Below, piece after piece: positions 34,767 through 42,354 of a stretch of DNA of 64,000 nt. Location of the stretch: the NCBI GenBank assembly GCA_041941305.1, contig JBGTQJ010000037.1, positions 24,488-88,487 of the forward strand, in the 5' to 3' direction. The translations under genes were made by a program, and so were the position numbers. This DNA comes from JANSWP01 sp041941305 (lineage in GTDB: Bacteria; Bacteroidota; Bacteroidia; Chitinophagales; Saprospiraceae). Each line of letters begins with the position of its first letter. Within the stretch, counting starts at the first letter, position 1. The notes under the pieces were generated by a model that saw only the letters and a list, made by a program, of their open reading frames with translations, ran no database searches and was not told the origin of the DNA.

Positions 34767-35063
34767 ATGTACGACATTGACATGAGTCGAAAACACAAAA
34801 CCTATCAAATACATTGTGCAAAATGTCAGGAATACTTGCTCACTTATCATAAATATGGTGCGGGGAAAGGAATATTGAGGCTATATCTATCCAATATCGT
34901 CCAGCCCGATGCTTTGGCAGGATTATCAAATGCTGAGACTAAAATTCCAAACTTAACCTGTCCTTCCTGTGAAGAAGTGATTGGCATTCCAATAATCAGT
35001 AAAGGGCAACGTTGGGCGTTCAGAATGCGACAAGGATATTTTCACAGGAAATTGGAGAAGTAA
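34767..35063 (+). CDS. Small putative zinc-ribbon protein, unknown function
   Basis: 98 residues; the start may be ATG 34767 or the ATG at 34782 (MSRKHKTYQIHCAKCQEYL). Two C-x-x-C pairs, CAKC near residue 17 and CPSC near residue 66, suggest a zinc ribbon. The middle (GAGKGILRLYLSNIVQPDAL) resembles small Bacteroidota and Firmicutes proteins seen only as conserved hypotheticals. No signal or membrane segment is present. It is divergent from the large outer-membrane gene and convergent with a GNAT gene. Confidence 0.65.
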   Translation: MYDIDMSRKHKTYQIHCAKCQEYLLTYHKYGAGKGILRLYLSNIVQPDALAGLSNAETKIPNLTCPSCEEVIGIPIISKGQRWAFRMRQGYFHRKLEK

Positions 35064-35087
35064 GGATTATCAGATAATACGGAAGCG

Positions 35088-35633
35088 TTAAACTTTGGAA
35101 AGTCTGAGTTCAACGTACTTGGTCTGGAATCCCAATTGTTCAAACATCCTTATTGATTCCGGATTATTTGAAACTTGAAGAGCAAGCTTGCCTTTGGAGA
35201 GTTCAATGGCTCGTTTCATTAATTTGGATGCCACCCCATTACCTCTATATTGATCTGCTATTGCCATATATACGACTCGATTTGACGGATTGACTTCTAA
35301 ACCAGTAGAATTGACAACCATTGCGCCTAGTATTTTATCTGATTCATTGGCCGTTAAAATAAATCCACCAAAGGAAGGTCGGTCTTTAACTGCATAATCC
35401 ATGGCTTCCACAATAGCCTCTCTGGAAACTTCGTCACCATCTAAATTTTGCTGGAGAAATTTTACAATAGAGTCTTTTTGGTACGGCGTGACTTTGGAAT
35501 AGGCGTTGTAGAATTGTTGCTGAACCATAGTACCGTAGTTTTCTTTGTAACTGTAACAAGGAGCAATTGAATTGGCGCCTAAATTAGCACTTTCTATACA
35601 GTCCTCAAAAAAATAATATGGCTTTTCAGGCAT
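35088..35633 (-). CDS. GNAT family N-acetyltransferase
   Basis: 181 residues. The acetyl-CoA loop is at IADQYRGNGVASKLMKRAIELSKGKLAL (Q-Y-R-G-N-G), followed by VSNNPESIRMFEQLGFQTKYVELRL, the usual final strand-helix of GNAT enzymes. Before it, FILTANESDKILGAMVVNSTGLEV gives the central strands. The N-terminal YFFEDCIESANLGANSIAPCYSYKENYGTMVQQQF is not conserved in a way I recognise. The substrate is unknown. It is convergent with the zinc-ribbon gene, 24 bp away, and divergent from the M29 gene across 253 bp that holds no other gene. Confidence 0.8.
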   Translation of the reverse strand: MPEKPYYFFEDCIESANLGANSIAPCYSYKENYGTMVQQQFYNAYSKVTPYQKDSIVKFLQQNLDGDEVSREAIVEAMDYAVKDRPSFGGFILTANESDKILGAMVVNSTGLEVNPSNRVVYMAIADQYRGNGVASKLMKRAIELSKGKLALQVSNNPESIRMFEQLGFQTKYVELRLSKV

Positions 35634-35886
35634 TTGTTAAAATTTTATTAGGAAATGGTAGGTCTTTTCCAGAGAACGGTTGGTTTTTGAATTCATTATT
35701 TTTCTACAGGGCTTATGCATTTTACCGAATTAGTTTGTTATTTTTAGTTGTAAACCCTTCATATTCTTTAAGTTTATATTTTATAAAAAATCATCACACT
35801 TTAAATCCTCCGCAATTCTCTGCTGTGAAAAAGTGCAAGTTCCTTCATTTTTGTAAAATTGTGCCCGAATCAAAGAAAAATAAATT

Positions 35887-36984
35887 ATGAGCACCATCCT
35901 CAATAAATACGCCCAACTTCTTGTCCATTATTGTGTAGATATACAGGAAGGCGATCGATTATATGTTTCCAGTACCACTCTGGCAGAGCCATTAATTCGG
36001 GAAATATATAAAGTAGGCATTCAGGCAGGCGCTCATGTAGAAGTTGATATGGCTTTCAGAGAAAAAGGTCGAATTTTCATTAATGAAGCTTCAAAAACCC
36101 AGCTCGAATATGTCCCTACACTTCAAAAGAAAGCAATGGAAGAATTTGAGGCATTTATCAGGATCATGGCTCCATTCAATTTAAAGGAAACTCAAAATAT
36201 CAATGCTGCCAATTCGAGTATCCGCAAAGAAGCAATGAAGGGCGTTTCTAAGGCTTATTTTGAAAGAACTGCCACTCGGGCATTAAAACGGAATTTATGC
36301 CTTTTTCCAACTCAAGCTTCTGCACAGGAAGCAGGAATGTCTTTGGAGGAATACGAAAACTTTGTATTTGGAGCCTGTAATTTATTTTCAGACGATCCCA
36401 AAGCTGAATGGCTAAAGGTCCGGGCCAATCAACAAAAAATTGTAGATAGGCTAAATGCCAGCGAAAAAATACATTACAAGGGCGAAGGAGTAGACATTCA
36501 ATTTTCTTGTAAGGAAAGAACCTGGATAAATTCCGATGGTCAGACCAATATGCCTTCAGGGGAAGTATATACCTCACCTGTGGAAGATTCGGTAAATGGT
36601 ACCATCCATTTTAGTTTGCCTTCTATCTATATGGGCAATGAAGTAGAAGCCGTCACACTTTGGGTAAAAGAAGGATATGTAGAAAAATGGGAAGCAAAAA
36701 GAGGAAAAGACTTTTTAGATCAAATATTCCAAACTCCAGGTGCCCGCCGATTTGGCGAAGCCGCTATTGGTACCAATTATAACATTACACAGATTACCAA
36801 AAATATCTTATTTGACGAGAAGATGGGTGGTACCGTACATATGGCCCTCGGGCAATCTTATTTGCAAGCAGGAGGCAAAAATCAATCCGCCATTCATTGG
36901 GATATGATCACAGACATGACGAATGGAGGTGAAATATTTGCAGACGGTGAAAAAATATATGAAAGTGGGCAGTTCTTGTTTTAA
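35887..36984 (+). CDS. M29 family aminopeptidase
   Basis: 365 residues, the normal length for thermophilic-type M29 aminopeptidases (AmpS/AmpT/PepS). The metal-ligand regions are present: NMPSGEVYTSPVEDSVNGTIHF (first glutamate), ARRFGEAAIGTNYNI (second glutamate) and GTVHMALGQSYLQAGGKNQSAIHWDMITDM (histidine, tyrosine, histidine, aspartate). It should remove N-terminal residues from peptides in the cytoplasm with Co or Zn. There is no signal peptide. It stands alone before a long intergenic region containing two palindromic elements. Confidence 0.92.
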   Translation: MSTILNKYAQLLVHYCVDIQEGDRLYVSSTTLAEPLIREIYKVGIQAGAHVEVDMAFREKGRIFINEASKTQLEYVPTLQKKAMEEFEAFIRIMAPFNLKETQNINAANSSIRKEAMKGVSKAYFERTATRALKRNLCLFPTQASAQEAGMSLEEYENFVFGACNLFSDDPKAEWLKVRANQQKIVDRLNASEKIHYKGEGVDIQFSCKERTWINSDGQTNMPSGEVYTSPVEDSVNGTIHFSLPSIYMGNEVEAVTLWVKEGYVEKWEAKRGKDFLDQIFQTPGARRFGEAAIGTNYNITQITKNILFDEKMGGTVHMALGQSYLQAGGKNQSAIHWDMITDMTNGGEIFADGEKIYESGQFLF

Positions 36985-37050
36985 TAATAAATCGCCTGTT
37001 TTTTTGAATTTTCAAGCAAAGACTGTTTTCAAACAATAAATTCTATGATG

Positions 37051-37236
37051 TAAGCACCAAATCAAAATTATCTACAAGTAATTTTGGCTTCATTTTCTCC
37101 CTCACTTCGTTTGCCAAGGGCATCCCTTTGGGGGAAAATACTCGTCAGAGCTTTGGCTATGTCTGCGTTTTTCGCCTTGTGAGGAAAAAAATGAATTCCA
37201 AAATTTTACTTATACATATTTATGTTTTGGTGCTTA
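37051..37236. repeat. 186-bp imperfect palindrome, copy A
   Basis: Ends TAAGCACCAA (37051) and TTGGTGCTTA (37227-37236) are exact complements; arms 37051-37105 and 37179-37236 pair with scattered mismatches (CAAGTAA, TTTTGG, TTCATTTT, CTCAC on the left). The core 37134-37183 is the inverted relative of the core of copy B (shared words GAAAATACTCG, AGAGCT, GGCTAT, TTTTTCGCCT). Confidence 0.8.
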
Positions 37237-37402
37237 GTACTCTGTAAATTAAGTAGCTTATCTTTTTGAGGAAGGTTATTTTTTGCAAGTGCGAGGCGAA
37301 AAACACAGCTATAGCCTTAGCTCTAGCGAGTATTTTCAACGAAGCAATTGCAAAAAAGAAGCCTTCAAAAGAATAAGATATTTAGTTTACAGAGTACTTA
37401 GC
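37232..37402. repeat. 171-bp imperfect palindrome, copy B
   Basis: Ends GCTTAGTACTCTGTAAA (37232-37248) and its complement with one mismatch (37386-37402); the arms continue through CTTAT, CTTTTGA and TTTTTTGCAA. The core 37289-37337 (GGCGAAAAACACAGC ... AGCTCTAGCGAGTATTTTC) matches copy A in the opposite orientation. A and B share five bases at their junction. The whole gap 36985-37741 holds no gene. Confidence 0.8.
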
Positions 37403-37412
37403 AATATTTAAT

Positions 37413-37508
37413 GAAAATTTAAATGAAAATGAAAATAAAAAATTGCCCTTTTGGGCTTTATGAATATTTGACTTTTTCATTTTCATTTTCATTCCGATTT
37501 TCATTTTC
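37413..37508. repeat. Hexamer array hairpin (ATGAAA words)
   Basis: AATGAAAATGAAAATAAAAA on the left (about 37421-37441) faces TTTTTCATTTTCATTTTCATT (37474-37494) with one or two mismatches. The loop contains a small GCCC/GGGC hairpin followed by T's. This is the same word as in the 14347-14400 palindrome. Confidence 0.75.
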
Positions 37509-37604
37509 CAAAAAATAACAGAACAAATCACCTCAAGCTCCAAGGGAAGTGAACTATGTATTAAAATATTAAGTAATTCATTATTAAGAATTGAGGAAAA
37601 CGTC

Positions 37605-37612
37605 TAGATTTG
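37605..37612 (+). promoter_or_regulatory. Putative -7 box for the 37742 gene
   Basis: TAGATTTG matches TAnnTTTG and is followed by CG as at 9535. There is no clear TTTG 19 bp upstream. The leader to the GTG start would be about 125 nt. Confidence 0.3.
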
Positions 37613-37741
37613 CGTTTTTATAGAATTTTTTTTTGCGGGTTTATCCTAAAAAATTATAACTTGGCAGCCGTTTTAAAAAACCGAACGTAACAATTTATTT
37701 TTGAACAGAGAGGATTTCCCAAAACACAATATTTAAACAAC

Positions 37742-38524
37742 GTGGAAAACAACATTGGAATTCTGGAATTGAAATATGGCAACATTTATGGTGGCTTTCC
37801 CAACTTCTTTGCCATAGCCGAAATCTCCCTACTCGTATTTGAAAAACGATCCAACAAAATCTTTGTCGAAAGCTGGACGAACAGAGTGGATGTGGACTAT
37901 GTAAGCGTTTTTTCCAAAGTGAATGAACTAGGTCACACCATTGGACGGGAAAAGGAAGTAATTAACATGAGAACAGGTCGTACCCGACCTTTCCTGGAAG
38001 AATTTAAACTCGACAAACGGGCTTTGCAGTATTCTTTCAAACAATTGCGACCTACCCAAAATGGAATCAAACGTTTTTTGCTAAACGCTTTGAGAAAATA
38101 CAATCTACGAACCATCTTAACTTTTGATGGACGTCGAGATATTTTCCTTTGCGAAAGAACAGGAGTTCGTTTTGACCGAGTCAGAATAATTGATCTTCAA
38201 AAAGATTTGAATAAAGAAACTGATTATCTGTTTTCTCTAAACAAATTATCTGTCATCACTGGATTTAGAGTTGATGGCTCTTACCTGCGCTCCAATAATC
38301 TGGAGTATTGGCTGCATCCTATTGCTGCGAAGCAAATCTATCCAGGAACAGCTGCTTTTGATGCTGCCCGGTTGCTGATGGTTTTTAATGAATATACACA
38401 GCACAAACCTGATTTTCTGATGAAAGCGCAATTGTTGCTCAATAAGATTCAGGTGACTAAAGAAAAGGAAGAACCAAAAGCAAAACCTGAAGCTGAACAA
38501 GAAGCTAAAGCTGAGGAGGAATAA
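37742..38524 (+). CDS. Unknown protein with faint DEDD-exonuclease-like pattern
   Basis: 260 residues from a GTG start at 37742. I do not recognise the family. Features that recall an RNase-H-like exonuclease fold: NIGILELKYGNIYGGFPNFFAIAEISLLVFE as first strands, RTILTFDGRRDIFLCERTGVRFDRVRIIDLQ in the place of an ExoII motif, and GTAAFDAARLLMVFNEY in the place of ExoIII, but the catalytic histidine spacing is not right and the match may be chance. The C-terminus is a charged low-complexity tail (K-E-P-K-A-K-P-E-A-E-Q). No signal peptide is present. A strong terminator follows, so it is a single-gene transcript. Confidence 0.6.
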   Translation: MENNIGILELKYGNIYGGFPNFFAIAEISLLVFEKRSNKIFVESWTNRVDVDYVSVFSKVNELGHTIGREKEVINMRTGRTRPFLEEFKLDKRALQYSFKQLRPTQNGIKRFLLNALRKYNLRTILTFDGRRDIFLCERTGVRFDRVRIIDLQKDLNKETDYLFSLNKLSVITGFRVDGSYLRSNNLEYWLHPIAAKQIYPGTAAFDAARLLMVFNEYTQHKPDFLMKAQLLLNKIQVTKEKEEPKAKPEAEQEAKAEEE

Positions 38525-38545
38525 CATTTCCAAACTCCTGACAAA

Positions 38546-38594
38546 AAAAATCTGGTTTATCGAATTCATTTTCGATAAACCAGATTTTTCTTTT
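38546..38594. terminator. Bidirectional terminator
   Basis: A 17-bp perfect stem (38546-38562 with 38573-38589; core TCTGGTTTATCG) and 10-nt loop, flanked by an A-run on the left and TTTTTCTTTTT on the right. It sits between the convergent genes ending at 38524 and 38613. Confidence 0.9.
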
Positions 38595-38612
38595 TAGATA
38601 ACAGGTTAAAGC

Positions 38613-39410
38613 TTATACCTTTCCATTCATTACCAACTGTGATACATTTGGTGTCTCAGCTCCTCCCAATTTTTCCAAAGTCACATTCAGTGATTCAGCA
38701 TGTGCAATGTATGGCATTTCAATTAATTGCTCTTTCTTCATATCGAAAACTCCCATATTAATCATTTCACCTTCGACATCTGCCCATAGCTGGTATTGTT
38801 TGTCAGGTGCTGGTGCTGGAAGGTTTACTATTTTCAAATAGGATTTTTGAGTTTCTTCGTTCCAAAACACAACTGCGAGCGCCTCGGGAGCCAAAGCTGT
38901 GCCTCTCAGGTGTATATGCATTGTATTTTCATCTCTGAGAAAACTATTTTGCAAAGCGATAATGCGGCTATCCGCTTCCAATACTTGTATTTCCTCCTGA
39001 CAATCAAGTAGTTGCAATTCTTTTTGGGTAAGCATGGATTGGGACTCTTGATATTTTCCATTGAAATGACTGATACAATAAATCAATCCAAGTATCGTGA
39101 TTCCAGCTATCCATAATCCTGTTTTTGAAAAGGAACCTTTGTTTGGAATTTGCTTTTTTTCCATTTTCCCAGAAGCCTGTGCGATTTCTTCATTCAATTG
39201 CTGAAACGTTCTTTCCCTTAAGTCGGGTGGTGGTTCTACGGAATTGGAAATAGCATACTGTTCCAGAGAATGTTGAAGCGATTCGATCATCTCTTTTATG
39301 TCAGGAAAAGCCTCGGCGTATTCCAAAACAGTTTCAACATCTTCTTCTGAAGCCAAACCCAGAACAAATTGGTCCAATAATCCCGATGATAGAAATTTTT
39401 CTTTATCCAT
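38613..39410 (-). CDS. RskA-type membrane anti-sigma factor
   Basis: About 265 residues from the ATG at 39408-39410 (MDKEKFLSSGLLDQFVLGLASEEDVETV), the usual anti-sigma-K start; an in-frame ATG at 39446 is also possible. The N-terminal helical part binds sigma; a membrane span follows at about 97-113 (TGLWIAGITILGLIYCIS), then a coiled coil (LTQKELQLLDCQEEIQVLEAD). The C-terminal RskA domain reads LRGTALAPEALAVVFWNEETQKSYLKIVNLPAPAPDKQYQLWADVEGEMINMGVFD. The gene lies directly behind the ECF sigma gene and should hold it inactive until an envelope signal triggers proteolysis. Confidence 0.9.
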   Translation of the reverse strand: MDKEKFLSSGLLDQFVLGLASEEDVETVLEYAEAFPDIKEMIESLQHSLEQYAISNSVEPPPDLRERTFQQLNEEIAQASGKMEKKQIPNKGSFSKTGLWIAGITILGLIYCISHFNGKYQESQSMLTQKELQLLDCQEEIQVLEADSRIIALQNSFLRDENTMHIHLRGTALAPEALAVVFWNEETQKSYLKIVNLPAPAPDKQYQLWADVEGEMINMGVFDMKKEQLIEMPYIAHAESLNVTLEKLGGAETPNVSQLVMNGKV

Positions 39411-39448
39411 TTTTTTTGAATCTTCTGATGAATTTAGAATTGGCAATA

Positions 39449-40042
39449 CTAAATCGTTATTGACATCATTATCAACGATGTAAAAACACTGCGCAGTTCT
39501 CTCAGAGCTACTCGAATTCTCGATTTTACAGTACCCAGGGGAATATTCAATTCCTCTTCAATCTCTTTTTGAGTGTATCCCTGAAAATATGCCAATTCAA
39601 TAATTATTCGATATTTCTCTTCCAATTTGTCCACCAAATCCTGCAATCCTATCGCATTCGTATTTAAAAGTGTGCTCCACTTATCTTCATATACGTTTGA
39701 ATTCAAAGATTGGATTCTTCCCGAAGGTCGAAAATTTGGGGAACGTGTCTTGTCTATTGCAGTTCGTCTCACGATGTTGAGCATCCAATTGAATATGGAG
39801 CCCTTACTGTGCTCGTATTTATCTCCATTTTTCCAAATTTTGATCATGGATTCTTGTACAACGTCTTGAGCAAGGGCCTCGGTCTGTACAATTTTTAAAG
39901 CAATGCCATAAAAAGTTGCAGCATAATTATCATACACCAACTCCAAACCTCTCTGCTCTTTTGCATTTAATAATCGAATGATGTCTTGTTCTATGGCTTT
40001 CACGCCTGTATATTTTTGTGGATGATATATTTTCTTGAACAA
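39449..40042 (-). CDS. ECF sigma factor, SigK-like
   Basis: 197 residues. Region 2 is VYDNYAATFYGIALKIVQTEALAQDVVQESMIKIWKN with SIFNWMLNIVRRTAIDKTR; region 4 is LEEKYRIIIELAYFQGYTQKEIEEELNIPLGTVKSRIRVALRELR. The G-Y-T-Q-K-E-I and G-T-V-K-S-R-I-R motifs are typical of the SigK/RskA group. The RskA-type anti-sigma gene follows on the same strand, and a fasciclin protein is encoded divergently, the same combination as SigK and MPT70/MPT83 in mycobacteria. A GGGG-rich array lies 62-129 bp upstream of the start. Confidence 0.93.
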   Translation of the reverse strand: MFKKIYHPQKYTGVKAIEQDIIRLLNAKEQRGLELVYDNYAATFYGIALKIVQTEALAQDVVQESMIKIWKNGDKYEHSKGSIFNWMLNIVRRTAIDKTRSPNFRPSGRIQSLNSNVYEDKWSTLLNTNAIGLQDLVDKLEEKYRIIIELAYFQGYTQKEIEEELNIPLGTVKSRIRVALRELRSVFTSLIMMSITI

Positions 40043-40103
40043 TAGAAGGAGAAACAGAGAATGAAAAGAAAGGTTTTGAGTGTGGTATTTTTTTTTTGTG
40101 AAT

Positions 40104-40171
40104 GGGGGTGCGGGGTTTCGGGGTGCGGGGTGTCGGGGTGCGGGGTGTCGGGGTGCGGGGTGTCGGGGTTG
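40104..40171. repeat. GGGG array with quadruplex spacing upstream of the sigma gene
   Basis: GGGGTGC and GGGGTGTC alternate (15-bp double unit) about eight times on the plus strand; GGGG runs are separated by three or four bases. It lies in the divergent region 40043-40614 between sigma and fasciclin genes. Frames through it are repeat translation. Confidence 0.9.
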
Positions 40172-40474
40172 TCAATTTCTCCAAATTCGCTGTCACAGCA
40201 TAAATATACCCCCATACAACCTTGTACCACGACTGCCTGCAACCCGACAACAGGTTAACCCAGGAAAATCGAATTGAATCATATAAAATCTATTGTACAG
40301 AAAAAAAATCAAAAAAAAATCAACGCTCGTGATCCAAAAACTTATTTGGCTCGTATTTGATTTGAATTTTTAATTAGGGGTAATGATTTTAGAATAAATA
40401 TTCACTTTTAAAGGTGGATTTCTTTCAAACTCATCCCACTAGTTTTTATAGAAGACTAGAGATTAGCTTTAACA

Positions 40475-40482
40475 TAAGTTTG
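40475..40482 (+). promoter_or_regulatory. Putative -7 box for the fasciclin gene
   Basis: TAAGTTTG matches TAnnTTTG about 130 bp before the ATG at 40615. The -33 partner is poor, and an ECF sigma-dependent promoter would look different, so this is tentative. Confidence 0.35.
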
Positions 40483-40614
40483 GTCAAGGAGGCAAAGTCT
40501 TTTCAAGATGGCAACTTCTTCCTATTGATTAAAAATCAATTAATTGAGTCCTTACTAGTCGTAGTTCTTCTTTTGTCTTCAAGTTCGATTTCTAACCAAA
40601 AAAATGTTTTTATT

Positions 40615-41187
40615 ATGAAAAAAATTATGTTGTTTAGCTTAGTTTGTTTTGCAGTTTTATTCACCAGCAATGCCCTTACCGCCCAATGTAACAGTTCAAC
40701 ATCTAATGCTACAAAAGCTACTAAAGTAGCCTACAAATCTTCTCCAGATGTGGTAGATATTGCGATTGGTTCTGAGGCACATACGACTTTGGTTGCTGCA
40801 GTAAAAGCTGCGGACCTGGTAAGCACCTTAAAAGGAGAGGGTCCATTTACAATTTTTGCTCCTACCAATGATGCTTTTGATAAATTGCCAGAGGGAACCG
40901 TAGCAACGCTGTTGAAGCCAGAAAACAAAGGAAAATTGGCAAGCATTCTTACTTACCACGTCATCGCTGGAAATTTTGATGCGAATGCGGTAGTGAACGC
41001 AATCAAAGATAACAATGGAATGGTCAACCTGACAACTGTTCAAGGTGGAACCATTGCCGCTACAATTAAAGATGGAAATGTGATGCTCAAAGACGAAAAC
41101 GGCAATTGGTCCAAAGTGACTGCTACTGACTTAAAAGGTTCTAATGGCGTCATTCACGTCATTGATACAGTTGTATTGCCAAAATAA
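40615..41187 (+). CDS. Secreted fasciclin (FAS1) domain protein
   Basis: About 190 residues from the ATG at 40615 (MKKIMLFSLVCFAVLFTSNALTAQ, signal peptide); the frame is open upstream but that part is not protein-like. One FAS1 domain: VVDIAIGSEAHTTLVAAVKAADLVSTLKGEGPFTIFAPTNDAFDKLPEGTVATLL, then LASILTYHVIAGNF (FAS1 H2 box with Y-H) and GSNGVIHVIDTVVLPK. FAS1 domains mediate adhesion at the cell surface. The divergent SigK-type sigma/anti-sigma pair suggests it is a regulon member. A terminator follows at 41213. Confidence 0.92.
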   Translation: MKKIMLFSLVCFAVLFTSNALTAQCNSSTSNATKATKVAYKSSPDVVDIAIGSEAHTTLVAAVKAADLVSTLKGEGPFTIFAPTNDAFDKLPEGTVATLLKPENKGKLASILTYHVIAGNFDANAVVNAIKDNNGMVNLTTVQGGTIAATIKDGNVMLKDENGNWSKVTATDLKGSNGVIHVIDTVVLPK

Positions 41188-41212
41188 GAAATCACTATTT
41201 AGTTGATTTTGT

Positions 41213-41249
41213 ATCCTGGGGTCATATTATTTGGCTCCGGGATTTTTTG
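41213..41249 (+). terminator. Terminator of the fasciclin gene
   Basis: ATCCTGGGGTCA (41213-41224) pairs with TGGCTCCGGGAT (41232-41243), a 12-bp stem with three G-T pairs, followed by six T. Confidence 0.8.
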
Positions 41250-41290
41250 TTTTTAGACCTATCGGAGAAAATATCCTTCGAGCTAGCTAT

Positions 41291-41344
41291 CCACCGCCTA
41301 CCGTCTACCGTTCACCGTCCACCGTCCACCGTTCACCGTCCACC
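41291..41344. repeat. Heptamer array (YYACCGT)
   Basis: About eight direct copies of a 7-bp word (CTACCGT, TCACCGT, CCACCGT) in the gap between the fasciclin terminator and the DUF4198 gene. No inverted half is seen here. Confidence 0.85.
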
Positions 41345-41431
41345 AAATCAAGCCTAGTCTTACTCAAAATTTCAATTTTTCCTTAATTTTAAGTCAATCC
41401 TAATTTGTTAACAACTTTAGCTTCTATTCTT

Positions 41432-42229
41432 ATGAAAAAGCTCCTATTGCTACTTGGCTGCTATTTAATTTTTGCTTCGCATGAATTATTCCTAAAAACT
41501 GATGCTTACTATTTATCACCCAATCAAGCCTGTGAACTCTACTTATTCAATGGCACTTTTGACGAGAGTGAAAATGTAATTACACGTGACCGCATAGTCA
41601 AAGCAAAGATTATTGGTCCCAGTTACGATTATGCACCAGAAACTTCGGATTATTATGACAAAGAACTATCAACCCACCTCAAATTTAAATCCGGGGAGGA
41701 AGGCACTTACCTCGCTGGAATCTCCACTTTACCCAGGATTATTGATCTGAGCGCAAAAGATTTCGAAGAGTATTTGATACATGAAGGCTTGACAGATTTA
41801 TTGGCAGAACGCGAAATAAAGGGAATTATGGACTCCGATGCCACCGAGGAATATTCAAAACATGTAAAAGCAATCTTACAAGTAGGGGAAAAAAGAACCA
41901 AACATTTCTCAACCAATTTGGGCTACCCAATCGAATTCATTCCTTTAGTCAATCCCTATGAAATAAAGGTAGGAGATGCTATTTCTTTCCAGTTATTGAG
42001 CGAAGGCAAACCCCTTTCCAATCAGGTCGTCCATTATAGCTTTAGAACCGGGGAAGAAAATGAATCTAAGGAGAAAAGAACAACAAGAACTGGAGAAGAC
42101 GGAAAAGTATCCTTTATTATTGACGCTATTGGAAAATGGTATATTTCTACCATTTATATTGTAGAAATGGAGCAATCTGATTTGGACTATGAATCTAATT
42201 GGGCGACATTGACTTTTGAAGTCAGGTAA
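41432..42229 (+). CDS. DUF4198 family exported protein
   Basis: About 265 residues from the ATG at 41432 (MKKLLLLLGCYLIFASHELFLKT). A signal peptide probably ends before the histidine, so the mature N-terminus would be HELFLK, as in DUF4198 proteins whose terminal histidine is thought to bind a metal (relatives: NikM/CbiK-linked periplasmic proteins). Next come LYLFNGTFDESENVITRDRI and, near the end, a beta-sandwich (AISFQLLSEGKPLSNQVVHYSFRTGEE, TGEDGKVSFIIDAIGKWYISTIYIVE). L-L-G-C in the signal could also be a lipobox. A role in metal or copper handling is inference from the family; no transporter is adjacent. Confidence 0.75.
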   Translation: MKKLLLLLGCYLIFASHELFLKTDAYYLSPNQACELYLFNGTFDESENVITRDRIVKAKIIGPSYDYAPETSDYYDKELSTHLKFKSGEEGTYLAGISTLPRIIDLSAKDFEEYLIHEGLTDLLAEREIKGIMDSDATEEYSKHVKAILQVGEKRTKHFSTNLGYPIEFIPLVNPYEIKVGDAISFQLLSEGKPLSNQVVHYSFRTGEENESKEKRTTRTGEDGKVSFIIDAIGKWYISTIYIVEMEQSDLDYESNWATLTFEVR

Positions 42230-42354
42230 TTTAATGCCGCCGCAGAACTTCGAGGTTCACCCGTTTTTTAAAGGGTTAGTTAAAAATCTTTTTCGACATT
42301 TGGGGCGAGAAAACCTGGTAGTTTTTTTTAATTCCTAAAACTAATGCCCAATAA

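Noticed and set aside
39930..40250. Frame with PRTPTPRTPTPRTP
   Set aside because: Translation of the GGGG array upstream of the sigma gene; it overlaps the true sigma gene in another frame.
40414..40614. Upstream start for the fasciclin protein
   Set aside because: A clear signal peptide begins at 40615; the upstream residues are leader DNA.
7841..41344. CRISPR array as an explanation for the tandem repeats
   Set aside because: Units are 6-8 bp and contiguous without unique spacers, and there are no cas genes.
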